This document shows, one piece after another, positions 29,380-42,088 of a stretch of 64,000 bases of DNA; within the stretch, counting starts at the first letter, position 1; the number at the start of each line of letters is the position of its first letter. The position numbers and the translations under genes were made by a program. The notes under the pieces were generated by a model that was not told where the DNA came from, ran no database searches, and saw only the letters and a list, made by a program, of their open reading frames with translations. The stretch is from positions 1,488,001-1,552,000 of the forward strand of contig JAOTON010001597.1 of the NCBI GenBank assembly GCA_034440635.1. Direction: 5' to 3'. This stretch comes from Lepas anatifera. Its lineage: Eukaryota > Arthropoda > Thecostraca > Lepadidae.

Positions 29380-31365
29380 TTATTGTTTGATTTTAACGGC
29401 GTATCGCATAGCGAGCATCTTACGGCGCAACTCAAGCGGCATTTCGTTAATGTCAACCAGCATGCTCATAATCGGTGAAGTGCGAAACGCTCCTGTAATT
29501 ATCCTGATGGCCTGATGATGAACAATGTCAAGAATCTTTTTCGCAGACTGGGATGCGGCCTCATACACAAGGCTACCGTATTCGATCTTCGAGCGAACGA
29601 GTGACCTATAAAGCATAATAAGCGTTTTTCGATCAGCACCATATCTCATCTTTGTCAGCACCTTGAGAATATTCAGCGATTCAAAGCATTTTTTGCGGAG
29701 TTCCTTTATGTGTGGTACATATGATAATTTTTTGTCGAGTGTGAGTCCAAGGAATTTAGTTTCATTTACGACTTCGATTCGATTCCCGTAAATGTGTAGT
29801 GTCGGATCCTCACAATCTCTACGTCTGTTGCAAAAGTGCATACACTTTGTTTTTGTGCTGGAAAAGTTCAATCCATTGTGCTTACTCCACTGTTCTAGGC
29901 GATCGAGGCCAAGCTGCAGTCGCCTTTGTGCTGCGGCGGTAGTAGAGGCTGTCACCCATATAGTGAAATCATCAACGAAAAGAGCATGACGTATGTTTGT
30001 AGGAAGAGTGTCTGCGACATCATTAATCATGACGGCGAACAAGGCAATAGACATCACGGATCCCTGGGCTATACCGCTCTGTTGTTGGTAGCGGTTCGAT
30101 AATGCAGTGTTGACGCGGAATCGGAAATATCTATCTTTCAGGAAATTCGAAATAAACCATCCCATGTGGCCTCGAATGCCGAGTTCAAAGAGTTTGCGTA
30201 AAATTCCGTGCCTCCACGTGCAATCATAGGCGCGCTCGACGTCAAAGAACACTGCTATTGTGTGGAATTTCCGTAGAAATCCTTCTCGTATTGATGCGTC
30301 TATGGAAACTAGATGATCAAGCGTAGAGCGACCTTGACGAAAACCACACTGACTCTTGCAGAGTAACTGGTTGCTCTCGAGGTACCATACAAGACGTGTA
30401 TTTACCATTTTTTCAAACACCTCACCAACACATGACGTTAAGGAGATCGGACGAAGGTCGGTAGGCAGGGAACCAGTCTTGCCGGGTTTCAAAATCGGTA
30501 TAATAGTTGCTTCACGCCAATGGTCCGGAAAATCATTATTACTCCACATATTGTTAAGAATATTTAACAATGACAAGAGAGACAACTCAGGCAAATGACA
30601 AAGCATACTGTTTGTGATGGTATCCGGACCGGGCGACACCGGTCTAACGGTGGAGAGTGCCGCCCTGAGTTCAGCTGTAGAAAAAGGGGCATTGTAACAG
30701 GCGGAGTTATTTTGTCCAAAATCCACGGGCCTTCGCTCGGCTCTCTCACGGATTCGTGTGAACTCCCTACTTTGCAAAGAAATGCTACACCGGTCCGAAA
30801 AGGCCGCCGCCATACACTCCGCCACATCATGCGCGTCGGTGATTTTAATCCCATTTACTTCAAGGACAGGGGCAGACGGGGGACGGTTTTTTCCCTGCAT
30901 GCTCCTTATGCGGGTCCAGACCTGGGTTGACGGTGTAAAACGATTCACAGTGGAAACGTAGTCTATCCACCACCTCCTCTTGGCGTTCAGTATCATACGG
31001 CGCGCAAACGCCCGGGCGCGTTTGAAGTTTATGAGATGCAGCTCCGTGGAGTGCCTATTAAAAACCCGGAAAGTCCGTTTCTTTTTTAAAATAGCTGTTT
31101 TACATTCGTGGTTCCACCACGGTACCGGAGTGCGCTTTGGCTGGCCGCGTGTCATAGGTATAAAAGCTTTCGCGGCTGTCAGAATCATACTGTTAAACTC
31201 TCCGGTAGCTTGAGTAGCCGAGGCCTCCGGGGGAGGCTCTACCGTACCACACGCAGCCTCAAAGCCCGCCCAGTTCGCACGCCTCTGGTTCCAACGGACT
31301 CGGCGGGGACTCCCCCTCCCATGGCCTCGTTGGATAAATAAGGATGGGGAAATGGTCGCTACCAA
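29380..31365 (-). pseudogene. Reverse transcriptase domain of the I-type element
   Basis: Contains TDLRPISLTSCVGEVFEKMV, FRQGRSTLDHLVSI, VFFDVERAYDCTW (motif A), GIAQGSVMSIALF (motif B) and HALFVDDFTIWV (motif C, FVDD intact). Uninterrupted for 661 codons to a TAA at 29380. The same frame continues beyond the stop into RNase H, with a second stop (TAG) at 29227-29229. RT and RNase H are therefore one ORF broken by point mutations rather than by shifts. Confidence 0.9.
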
Positions 31366-31980
31366 AGGGTTCGTCTAGGATGTTCCAATGGAGTTGAGTA
31401 AGGAGAGACGGAGAGCAAACAGAAAGGTCAATAGATGATAAGGAGCCAGAGGGGAGAGTGATATGAGTAGCGCGGCCTGAGTTTAGGAGACAGAGGGAGT
31501 TAAGGTGAAGGAAACGCTCGACTGTGCGGCCCCGGGGGCACGTGCGGCCGGCAGATCCCCCCAAGCTGAGTTATGGGCGTTAAAATCGCCAAGTATAAGA
31601 AACGGAGTTGGTACCTGGTCAGAGAGATTATTAAGATCATTTAAATTCAGATGCTCACCGGGTGGGAGGTAAAGCGAGCAAACTGTCAGTTTAGTAAAAC
31701 CAAGGTCTACCCGGGCTGCCACCGCCTGCAGCACTGTAATTAAAGGAATACTGTAACAAGGAGTAGCATGGTGCACCGCAACGATGACCCCTCCATATGG
31801 TACCGTATTACTAAAAATATCTTTTCTAAAACTCTGATAGTTTCGAATCTTAAAAGTAACACCAGGAGACAGCTTTGTCTCCTGGAGGCATAAAACAGAG
31901 GGTGTGTATTCGGATAAAATTTGCTGCAGGTCAATAGAGTTCGCACGGAGGCCTCGGCAGTTCCACTGTAAAAAAGTCAT
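31259..31980 (-). pseudogene. AP endonuclease domain of the I-type element
   Basis: Starts MTFLQWNCRGLRANSIDLQQ, with catalytic-type segments LCLQETKL, LILGDFNAHNSAWG and FGSDHFPILI in the expected order. A frameshift near 31555 separates the GDFNAH half from the SDH half, and another near 31350 separates the domain from RT. This domain would nick target DNA to prime reverse transcription. Confidence 0.85.
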
Positions 31981-32026
31981 TTAGGTTAAAAGAAACGGAC
32001 TTTGTACAACACAGCCCCAAGTCCGT

Positions 32027-33673
32027 TTAACCCTTCCACGGGGGACCAGAAGCACCGTGCGGAGCCTTAGTTGGTGCCGCACTAGAGCCACCCAGCCGGT
32101 TACGAACGGGACCGCGGCCTCGCCCGCTTTCTACCGAGTTCCCACGGGCGCGCGAGGTTTGGGGCTGGTCTGGAGGGCTACCAGCCGGGCGCTTAACAGG
32201 AGATCTGGCTCGTGACGCAGACTCAAAGTTCCTCCGCACTGCGGCTACAGTGGAGGAGGAAGCCTGGGCAGCGGGAGGTGTTGGCGACGGCTCCATTCCG
32301 GACATGTCCGGTGGCAGCGACGATGGGAGAGTGCCGACAGAAGGTGGTAGGACAGGGGACGGCGGGCGGCGCCTCCCCGTGGGGGAGGGTTTGCCCCCTC
32401 GTCCCACGACCGTCCACCCCTCCGAATCACGCAGTGATTCGGCGCGAGAGGCACTAAGTGCCGAATCCGAGGCACCAGCACGCATCGCTGGCTGGGGCTC
32501 ATGGTCAGGGGCAGACACCCGACTCTCGCCCCCAGCGGGAGGCGGAGAGGTGGGGGCGGAAGCGGTGTCCGGCTCCCGTCCCCTGACCCCCTTGGAGGGG
32601 GTCGCGGAGGAGGCGCCGCCTCCGGCTCAGGTGCCGGGGCGGCGGGCTGGCGCGCGAACACCAGCCCCATCTTCCCTGCCAGGCGGATAAAGTCCGCCAC
32701 GGTCAGAGCGGATGACCTCCTCCGCGGTCATCCTCACAGTGTTCGATGCGCTTGTGGATGCAGCTTGAGCATAACTCTTACGGGGGTGGGAAGCTTCAAA
32801 TGCTTCCCGGGCTTCATGAAAGCTTATCTGTTGTGTTGTTTGTATTTGAATTATTTCTTTTTCTCTGAGGAATTCCGGACATGAACGATCCGCCACCTCG
32901 TGGCAGCCCTTGCAGTTCGCACATTTGAGATAGTCGGCATCGCAGTCAGTGGTAGTGTGTTGGTCTGACGAGAATTTACCACACACACGCCTACCTTTGC
33001 ATGATCGGGAGGTATGACCGTACTTCTGACACGTGAAACAACGCATAGGCGAGGGTACGTAAGGCCTAACTCCGAACCTCGAGTACCCAACATAGATGTG
33101 ATTTGGTAGTTCTGTGGTGTCAAAAGTGAGTATGACCGTATCAGTGTCTAACATGTCCTCTCCACTTCTCCTTCGAATTCTCCTCACCTCCACCACTCCG
33201 AGTTCCTCAAGGCCTTCAACGATCTCCTCCTCTGACAATCCCCTAAGTTCCTGGCTGCTCACCACGCCCTTACGGAAGTTCTTTGTCCGATGAGCCTCTA
33301 CTGATATTGCAATCTTGCACGTCTTTTTTAATCCGCCCTCCTTTCTAGTAAATGACAGTTCGGAGACCGAAAGTGCTCGCTCAGCATCCGTTGTGTACGA
33401 AAACTCAACCTCCAATGCGCCATCACGTAGTTTCTGACATCTTTTGACTTTGCCCAGATGATCAAGTGCCTCTTTTAGTTTGAACGGTGACAGGGATGTA
33501 ATAGGCGTGTCCAGTCCCCGCATCACTAGGACACGAGGACAGGATGGTTGAGCGACTGTTTTCTGAGAACCAGGTGGCAGTGTTCGCGCGTTCCCTTCCC
33601 CACTAGGGGGCTGGGAGGTGTCGACCTCCTGTGGAGGGTAAGGAGTGGGATTTATGGTGTCTGTGGTATCCAT
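32027..33673 (-). pseudogene. ORF1 (gag-like nucleic-acid-binding protein) of the I-type element, two frameshifts
   Basis: Starts MDTTDTINPTPYPPQEV. A tandem CCHC zinc-knuckle region (CFTCQKYGHTSRSCKG, then CANCKGCHEVADRSC) is typical of I/Jockey ORF1 proteins that coat the RNA. The frame shifts at about 32700 (after TAEEVIRS) and again at about 32520. The last part, rich in Pro, Ser and Arg, ends at 32027 (GASGPPWKG). Confidence 0.85.
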
Positions 33674-33700
33674 GGGAGTATGATTAATTTCGGCCAGCCA

Positions 33701-34850
33701 CGTGCGCCCCCCTTCCGACGAGGGTGCTACGAGGCGAAACGACGCACGGGCTGGCTATACGGGGGAGACGCCGCCGTTACAGAGGGGGAGAGAGACTCAC
33801 CAAACCCCCCACTGCCCCGACGACGGTCCCCCCTTGCACCTAGCCTGGACGACCCCGGGCGGGGCGCGGACACCCCTCCCTCTCCGGGTGAAGTCGGGAC
33901 CTCACCCAAGGAGGGAGGGGCAGCCGAGCCCCACCAAAAGCCGACAGACTTTTACAATGCTGCTTCTCTTGTCGATGCCTTCAAGAGTTCCCCGCCCTTG
34001 CGGAAATCCAGACCAAAGTAGAGTGTTGCTAGAGGCACACGAACCATAACAGCGCCTACCTCAGCTCAGCTACCAGGACTCCTTCATCCCGGGGTACGGG
34101 TCGGTGCGCAGCTCACCTTAAAAAGACAGGCGCCCCCACACGGCCTCATCGGAGCAGGCGACTACCACCTGCTCGTCACAACTGATTCCCGGCTGGTCCG
34201 AGAGAAGCGAGCCCCCGGCTCGCAGGGCCGGTGATTAGAGGGATCCAATCGTCAGCCACACGAGCGGGAGGCCCACATACACCCAGACCATCCAGGAATC
34301 ATAGGCACGTGCGGGGACGCCCATGACACTGGGAAAAGTGGGTAACTGGGAAGTTATGGGTTGGAAAAGGAAGAGGGTCGGTCTGCGCTGTCCAGCCCAG
34401 ACACGCGCCGCACGCGACCGAGGTGCCCACACTCAAGACGAGCAAGAGTGCACACACCCCCGCCACCTGCGGAGACACGCCGGGCCAGACAACGCAGACA
34501 GTGGGCAGGAGGGGTGTTTAGGAGTGGACAGAAAGGATATGGGTGGAAAGGCATGGAGAGACAAGGACATAAGGAAAGAAGAGGAAAAGGAACAAGGAGT
34601 TGGAGGGATTTGAATTTAGGAAGGCCAAGAAAGGATGAGGATGGCAGTTTCGATTTAGCCTCTCGCCCGAGGGCGGGAGGCGAAACCCATCCTGCCAACT
34701 GGGGTCGCGGGTGTCGTCACATCCCGTACCCAATTATCCATGTGCCGGACCAGTCAGTAGGTGCCAACAAGTCCAGCAGATGAAAATCGGTCCCCTGCGG
34801 GGCAGCAGCATATATTTTTAGCATATACCGGCACACATTTTTACTGCTTG
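33701..34850. other. Possible 5' UTR of the I-type element, then unassigned sequence
   Basis: GC-rich sequence upstream (on the minus strand) of ORF1. Part is likely the element's 5' UTR and internal promoter, but no boundary or target duplication can be seen. Proline-rich frames here have no domain. Confidence 0.4.
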
Positions 34851-34853
34851 TCT

Positions 34854-35096
34854 TCATCGTAGTAAATATATGTATGGATTCACATTTGATTCCTCAAGGG
34901 TGAAAACCGTGCTGAAAAAACTGTTGAGGATGTTGGCCTTTTCTGTGCTGTCGGATTCAAGATCACCATTTGGGCCTCTCAAATCACCAATTTTTGATAC
35001 CGTTTTTAACCTTGTGCTCGTGTAGCTCCAAAATGCTTTAGGACTAGTTTTGATGTTGTCAAGATAAAATTGTCTGAATTTGCCTACCTTTTGCAA
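34854..35096 (-). pseudogene. Fragment of a CR1/L2-like ORF2, linker before RT
   Basis: Reads SPKAFWSYTSTRLKTVSKIG, DLRGPNGDLESDSTEKANIL and NSFFSTVFT. This is the conserved stretch between the endonuclease and RT domains of CR1/Jockey-type elements. Both ends are truncated. Confidence 0.7.
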
Positions 35097-35099
35097 ACC

Positions 35100-36756
35100 T
35101 CCTTTAAAACATTCTCCCCCAGTGTTTCAGTTGTTTAAATCAAAGTTTCAATTTGTTTCAATAAACCAATCATTATATGGTTCAATTGCTTATTTTAAAG
35201 GCCCATCCGGTCTGAAGGAATCCCTAGGCACGAATAATACATACACTCAAAAAATTAAACATGTTCCTATCACTGGCTTTGAAGTTGTGGAACGCACTAC
35301 AAAATACATTTCAAAACTCTCAAAAACTTCTCCGTCCATACATATATTGACAGTATACATACATAAAGTGTACACTCCTATACTAAAAGAGACACGAACT
35401 CATACCTCAGGGAAAAACACAAATTGCACCCTAAGGCTGCAAAAAGCCTCCCCGGCGCGGGGCCCCTAAATTACGCCGGAGAGGTACCACAAACGTGCGC
35501 AAACGGCACTCCAGGTTTAAAACCCAAACATTGTTAAAAATCACTATGACCACATGTCCACAGGCTCGACCTGCCCAGCCAACGCATTAGAGCTCGACAT
35601 CGTTGCGCCGTCGCACCACACCACCGACAGAGGGCCGCCACACCACGCCACCGACAGAGGGCCGCCGCACCGCCACCACGCAACCCGCAAGAGGGCCGGC
35701 GCCCCGCGACGCCAGAGGGCCGACGCGCCGCGGGCCCAGCGCCACCACTCAGCCGCCAGAGGGCTCAGCCCACGGTCAGCAGGGGCCGTCACACAGCACC
35801 CCACGGGGGCGGCGCAACACACGCGGACCGGCGGCCGCGCCCACCGCAGAAGCGCCGCCGCCAAACCGCGGACGCCGCACAAACGCCGGCCACCGGCGCC
35901 GACAGCAGCGCTGCCCAGCGCCGCCCGGCGGCCGCAACAGAGCCAGCCAGCGGCCGCGATGGCGCCACAGGCGCCCACCAACCCCAGCGCGTCAGCAAGC
36001 TGTAGACAGAGAAACAGTCAGATAGGAGGGAGAGATTGTTATATCCATACAGTATATTTAAAAAACCATACAGTACACGCGGCACACACAAAAATGAAGC
36101 CCGTCAACGGTCCACCCATATCCGCCCCCGGCGCGGGGCCCTACATAACGCCGGGGAGGGGAACAAGACATGATGACCCGCAGTACGCAGATAAAACATG
36201 ATACAACATAAGACAATTGAGACCGAGCAGACCAAGAGCCACAGACCACGTCCTCAGCAACTCCATCTCTGGGGTCCATACCATCGCGTCAGCCGAACGC
36301 GCTCACACCGCGCCCAACATACGCCCGCCACGCACCGCCCGCCACGCACCGACCCCAACGCCCGCAACGCGCAGCCCGCACGCCCGCACGCACGCCCGCC
36401 AGCGCCGACTCGAGCAGAACGACAGGCCAGCCTATCGACACGAGAGGCGGTAGACACGCCAGACACCCACGCACCACCCGGCGGCCACCAGAGCGCACCG
36501 GCCGACGCCACACACGGACAGCAGCGCGACGCACCCACGCAGCGCAACGCGCCACCGCAGTCAGACCCAGACGGGGGAGCGACAGGCCCTACGCCGACGC
36601 CGCCGCAGCGCACCCCGCGGCCACACGCAGCACCTCCCCAAGAGGCATCAGCAGACCCGCCGCGGACGCAAAAAACTGCCGCCAGCGGGCAGCCCGTGAC
36701 CACGCAACAGCATCGAGGCACGGCGGCCAGCAGGCGCGCGCAGGCCACCAGCGCCA
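35100..36756. other. GC-rich tract with short direct repeats, no gene accepted
   Basis: CAC/CCG-rich sequence giving overlapping Pro/Ala/Arg frames on both strands (such as 35554-36201 and 36198-36884). A GCCCCCGGCGCGGGGCCCTA-like block followed by an ACGCCGGGGAGG-like block occurs at about 35448 and again at about 36127 in the same orientation, suggesting copies of one short repeat family. GACAGAGGGCCGCC words repeat at 35620-35720. Confidence 0.5.
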
Positions 36757-37719
36757 CCACTGGGCAGGGTTGGAAAACCCGGGTTTTTGTAAAAGCCCAC
36801 GGGTGTGGGTTTTTGCGGGTTTTTTGTGGGTTTTTTCCGGGTTTTTATTTTTGTTTTGTAGCATTCTCACCACAGCGTTTCTAGATTAATGTCATTGTTT
36901 GAGCACGTATTAAGACTGTGATGCTTTCAATATCATCGTTGCCTAACAGTCTTTGCCTCAGGTGGTGGAGATGGGAAGAAGCTCCTATTCCCTAATCTGT
37001 TCTGAAGTACCCGATTGACGGCACCGTGCAGAACCCTTCCTGGTTTCATGGGCACCCATGGATAAGAAAAACGAACCGACTTTTGACTAGAATAACAATT
37101 TTTGGGGATTATAAGCTCATCCACTGCTATGGTCATGCGGCGTCGTCGACTCTTGTTACTGTTTTCTCTTAGGAGCCGGATTCTCCGTACTCAGAAATCC
37201 ACCGGACGTAAGCCCGGGCGACCCCGTAGAAAGCAAGTGCGACAAGCACCACACCGCCGCGCCCCACGGGAATTCACTTTTTTCTAAATCAGTAGCTCAT
37301 ATTCCTCATGGACTAGCGCTGAAAATCTTAGTCGGGTACATCAATAAAGGCCAGATCACAATTCTCAGAGCACAGTGGGCGTATCCATTATTTGCTCAGG
37401 GGAGGGGGCGTGGATATAGGCTCGGGGGCACTGCACGGGGCCCGAGCGCAAAGATCGCTAATTAAAATAAAAAGAACGTCAGCGGTGGCTGATGGGATGG
37501 TGGAGTGAATCGGTGTGGTTCACGTGACTTTTATTGGCTGTTTTTACATACATTGCTGGTTTCTTTGTCTATCTAGCTAAATAAGGCGTGGTATCCTTTT
37601 ATTATTTTGCGACCCGGGGACCATCTGTGAGGTGCTATCAACACGAATTCTTTGGGCAGTTTGAGAAAACTTGGCCGGCGCCTTGAGACAAAACCTCCCC
37701 TCCCGCCAGAAAAGCTATT

Positions 37720-38330
37720 GAGTCGCCCAAGAACGGGTCTAGGGATCCCCGAGACCAGCTCTGGGGGCCCCATGAACTAAGACAAACTCTTAAAGCTCCT
37801 CGAGACCAGCACTGGGGGCCCCAAGAACAATTCTTGGGGTCCTTCGAAACCAGCTCTGGGGACCCCAAAGGCCGAATCTAGGGACCCCACGAAACCAACT
37901 TTCAGCCAGGTTCAAGACGAACTCTATGGGCCGACGAGACAAACCCTCGAAGGCCTTGGAGACCAACTCTGAGGCCCCCGAGACGAATTCTTAAAGGCCA
38001 TCCGAGAGCAACCCTGGGCTCTCCGAGAAAAATTTTCCGATCCCCCAAGTAAGAATATTGGGCCCACCGAGACCAACTCTGGGAGCCCTCAGAGACCAGC
38101 TCTGGGCGCCCCCTCCCCCCGTGACAAGTCTTGAGGGTCCTCCAGACCAACTCTGAAAACCCCGGGAAAACTTTTGGGGCTGCTCCAGAGACCAAGTCTG
38201 AGGTCCAGAGATAAACTCTGGTGTCCTGTAGCCGAATCTGTGGCCCCCAATTCAAAATTTTGTGGGCCCTGCCAGACCAAGCTTGGGTCCCTGAGACTTG
38301 CTATTGAGAGTCTCCGAGACAAACAGTGTG
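37720..38330. repeat. Degenerate minisatellite of about 30 bp inside the hAT element
   Basis: Recurring CGAGACCAGCTCTGGGGGCC and variants (CGAGACCAACTCTGGGAGCC, CCGAGACAAACTCT) about every 28-32 bp, strongly diverged. Minus-strand frames such as 37902-38255 are repeat artefacts. Confidence 0.75.
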
Positions 38331-38627
38331 ATGGTGTCAGTCTTCTTATAATCCACTTGGGGAACATAAATCAGAAAACGACAGGAGGCCGTGCAGGAAG
38401 ATCTTTACAGTGCTTAAGCTCAGCAAAGGGAAGAGGCAGTCACCCCACCTTGGCTGCGCGCCTGGAATACAGCACGATGTGACTCCACCACCATAAGCCA
38501 TTTTTTCCATTCCATGAGCTGGACAAAGAAATTATTTGTGTGACTAAGCTTAAAGTCAGTCAGAGTCACAATCTGAGAGTGCACTGTTACTTTGGCATAT
38601 TTTGACCCTGCATAGATGTTTATAAAT

Positions 38628-38631
<4 letters not shown>

Positions 38632-38701
<70 letters not shown>
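38632..38701. repeat. (TA)n microsatellite
   Basis: About 70 bp of uninterrupted TA dinucleotide inside the hAT element. Confidence 0.98.
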
Positions 38702-38703
<2 letters not shown>

Positions 38704-39509
38704 TTGAATTCTGGAAAAAACTGCATGGTACAGACCAAAACTACCGTCATATTCAGAGACAGTAGGTATTGGTGTTATCCAGCGACTTTTACATGTGGCA
38801 AAAACATGATAGAAAATTGTGTTGCAAAATGTGCAATTTGGACATGTGGATTCTTAGGAATGATTTTCCTGGTAAGACGGCAGAATTGCCAAATGCACTT
38901 TTCCAGCGGGTGGTACGAGGTGGCATATTGTACCAATTCTGCCAAACTTTGGCATATTCTACACATACCAAGGCTTAGTAGCTTAAAGGTGATATGAACA
39001 GCAAAAAAGGCGAAATTTTTACTCAGGGGCATCTAGAAAATGATTTATGAAAAAAACCCGGTGGGTTTTATCCATTAAAAAACCCACTAAAAACCCGAAA
39101 AACCCGGGCAGTGGGTAGTGGGCAGTGCCAACCCTGCCACTGGGCGCGCCACCGCAGATCATCCTGAGGGCAAAAGATAGTTAATTGGAGAGGAGCTGGA
39201 TCGGCAGATTGTAATAGATAGCGCTGTACGAGATTGGTGTGAGCAAGGCGAGAGTCATGCACAGCGCGGTTCGACAGATGATTTGGATAGTGGGGGTGAG
39301 AGGGTGCCAGAGGCGGGCCTGTATTGAACGCCCCGCATCCACCGAATCTGAGAGCTCCGCAGCCAGTTATCATGAATAGTTTGCTTAAGTCAGAAAAAGG
39401 CGCTTTAAGAGTTTAAAGAAAAGGAAGAAGAGAAAACCAAATACTGAGCTGATGAGTCAAATCTACCATCGAAGCAAGAATCGATGTTTAAGGATAATAT
39501 TTAGTATTG

Positions 39510-39840
39510 GTCGATAAATATTTTCTTAATTACTTTTTAAAGAAGGACTTGCTTCGTGGGACATCGTCCAAGTTTCTTATTTGCGATGCAATTACTTTGT
39601 TCCAAGTTCTCGGGGCAACGATGAATAATGAAAACTTCCGATAAACAGTAGGGACGAATGGAACAGAGAAATGCTCAACACGTCTGACGTTTCTTTCGTG
39701 TCTTACATTAAGGACCTGATCGCGGCGTTCAAATTTACAGGCAAATGAGGCTGGGAGGAGACCCGAAAGATGATTATGTAATACCTTTATATTTGTATAC
39801 TCAACTAGGTCGTGAAGTTTAAGGATGTTGTACTAAGAAT
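39510..39840 (-). pseudogene. C-terminal fragment of a CR1/L2-like element
   Basis: Minus-strand translation gives FSVPFVPTVYRKFSLFIVAP, RTWNKVIASQIRNL and DDVPRSKSFFKK, then after a one-base shift VIKKIFIDQY. It is homologous to the C-termini at 40194 and 47705. A short relict with a frameshift in an A run. Confidence 0.7.
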
Positions 39841-40504
39841 GACATGAATAAGGATGTTGTACTAAGAAAAGGATATTGTAAGAAAATGACGCCGCACGAG
39901 AGTGACACGGGTTTATGGAGACATCATGGAAAGCGCGGCGTTTTGAGGCTGATTAGGAAGTGGGCAGAAGAGGGTGCCGGAGGCGGGCCTGTGTCGACGC
40001 CTACAATCTACCTATTTCGAAGGCTCCGCGTACATTTGTTGATTTAAACTTATTTTAATTCATGCAAAAAAATGGCGTCAGCATATAGCGGTTCACTAAT
40101 AATTATAAGGATAGAAAAAAATAGACGACCTCAACTGGGCTGGGTGGAGTGATAAACATGTGGAGAGTACCGACAGAACAGCTTGGTGTTACACTAGTAG
40201 TTATCTATATATATTTTGCGAATTACTTTTTTGAAAAATGCGCTACTTCTGGGAATATCATTAATATCTCGGATTTTGGAGGCAACTGCGCAGTTCCAAA
40301 TCCGAGGGGCCGCACAAAATAAGGAAAACTTTCTGTAGACTGTTGGAGCAAATGGAACAACAAAGTGTTTGGCTTGTCTAACTCGTCTCTGACTATTATC
40401 AAGGTTTAGGAGATTGAAGCGATTTTTTAGTGGGGTTGGGAGAATACCAGTTAGGAAGTTATGTAGGACAGTTATGTTTGCAACCTCCACCAGATCATGA
40501 ATTT

Positions 40505-42088
40505 TCAGTATGTTGTATTTTTGAAAAGAGGGCTTGAATGGGCTAACCTCTCAGCGTGGTCAATTACTCGAACAATTTTTTTCTGTAGTAAGAACAGGTT
40601 ATTCAACTTATACTTAAAGGTGTTACCCCAATTTAGTAATCCATAATTCAAAGTAGAAAGAATTAATGCATTGTACAGCAGGAGAAGATGATCAGGCTTA
40701 AGTATGTGTTGGGCCCTTTTAATAAGGCCTATGTTTCCAGACACTGTGTTCTCTACACTGTGAATATGAGATGCCCACTTCAGATCCTCGTCAATGGTGA
40801 CTCCGAGATACATAGACTTTGAGCGAGTAAGTGAAACACCATTTATACCTATTTGAAAATCATTACTAGAGGATGGGAATAGTTGGTAAACTGACTTTTT
40901 AGCATTGAGAGATAATCTGTTGCAATGAAGCCAGGTTGAAATATTAGAGAGACTTTGATTAATGAGATTAAGAAATTCATCTTGGTTGTCCGCTGTGAAT
41001 AGTAGGGCAGTGTTATCCGCAAATAGTAAGAATTTTGGGCTTTCTGAGCTTTTATGAATGTCGTTTATATAAAGTAAGAACAACAGCGGTCCTAGAACAC
41101 TGCCCTGAGGCACGCCAAGGGGCATATGAGCAGGGGTGCTGGATCTAACTTCATTAACTTTAACAAATTGCGAGCGGTTACTTAGGTACGAGTAAAAAAA
41201 TTTAAGTGATTGGTTCCGAAATCCATATAATCTCAACTTGGAGAGGAGAATAGAATGGTTAACAGTGTCAAATGCTTTCGTAAAGTCGAGATAGATGGCA
41301 GCACATACTTTTTTTAGTACCAGGGCAGAAGTAACGTGGTCATGCAAAAGTGAGATCGGCATGTATGTACTGTGGTGGGCACGAAAGCCAAACTGATGAC
41401 TGTAGATAAGGTTATTCTCAACAAAGAAGTCCATAATCTGACCATAAACAATTTTCTCTAATATCTTTGAAAGAACAGGGAGAATAGAAATAGGTCGATA
41501 GTTTGTGAATGCAGACGAGTCACCAGCTTTAAAGACAGGTACAACGACAGCAATTTTGAACGAATCTGGGAAAGAACCAGTCAAGAAACAGAGATTGAAG
41601 AGGTGAGTAATATGAGGAGAGATAGTTGCACATAGATGTTTTAGAATTTTGGAACTTATACCATCATATCCAGCACCCGTGCTTCCTAGGGAGTCAATAA
41701 TTTTTACAATTGTTTGAAGGGTGATGGGTTGGAATTGAAACAGAGGGGGTGCTTCATGTGTGAGATAATTGAGAGGATCTGAAGTGGGCTGGGGAACAGT
41801 TCTGTCCAGGTTGGTCGCAACCGAGGAAAAAAAATTATTAAATTCATGAGCTATCTGCCCTGGATCAGTGATAAGACCTCCATTATGGCTAAAAGATTCA
41901 GGGAGGTCTTTCTTTACTTTGTTTTTACGAACAACTGTTAGAAGTGTGTTCCATAATTTGATAGGATTATTTTTGTTTTCCTCCAGTTTACGTTGGTAAT
42001 AGGTACGTTGGGCTGAACGAAGCATACTAGTGAGACAATTATGATATGATTTGTACGCAATTTTGTCCTCTTCATTTTTCGATTTCAT
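40505..42088 (-). pseudogene. Reverse transcriptase of the CR1/L2-like element, mutated active site
   Basis: Motifs TNYRPISILPVLSKILEKIV, GFRAHHSTYMPISLL, AAIYLDFTKAFDTVNHSILL (motif A), GVPQGSVLGPLLFLLYINDI (motif B) and, for motif C, LLFADNTALLF. The usual FADD is FADN (GAT AAC), so a metal-binding aspartate is lost. The frame ends HSSPLFKNTTY. A one-base loss in an A5 run near 40515 separates it from the tail at 40490-40194 (EVANITVLHNFLTGILP). Confidence 0.9.

Larger units (their letters stand above)
26766..33700 (-). mobile_element. Near full-length, decayed I-type non-LTR retrotransposon
   Basis: In minus orientation the order is a gag-like ORF with zinc knuckles (33673-32027), AP endonuclease (31980-31259), reverse transcriptase (31365-29380), RNase H (about 29240-28584) and a C-terminal CCHC motif (27335-27047). 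An (ATG)n tail lies at 26766-26780. Endonuclease-RT-RNase H order with a two-ORF plan fits the I clade. The copy has several frameshifts and in-frame stops, and a TTAA-flanked transposon interrupts it at 27340-28579. The 5' UTR may extend beyond 33700, possibly to about 34300, but its end cannot be fixed. Confidence 0.88.
36757..39144. mobile_element. Non-autonomous hAT transposon with 8-bp target duplication
   Basis: Target-site duplication CCACTGGG at 36757-36764 and 39137-39144. The element runs from CAGGGTTGG (36765) to CCAACCCTG (39136), 2,372 bp. Both ends carry subterminal GGGTTTTT repeats in inverted orientation (36780-36850 and 39050-39110), as expected for transposase binding. No transposase frame is present. 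The interior holds a degenerate minisatellite and a long (TA)n run. Confidence 0.9.

Noticed and set aside
35554..36884. Long Pro/Ala/Arg frames on both strands
   Set aside because: GC-rich composition keeps all frames open, and the tract contains short direct repeats.
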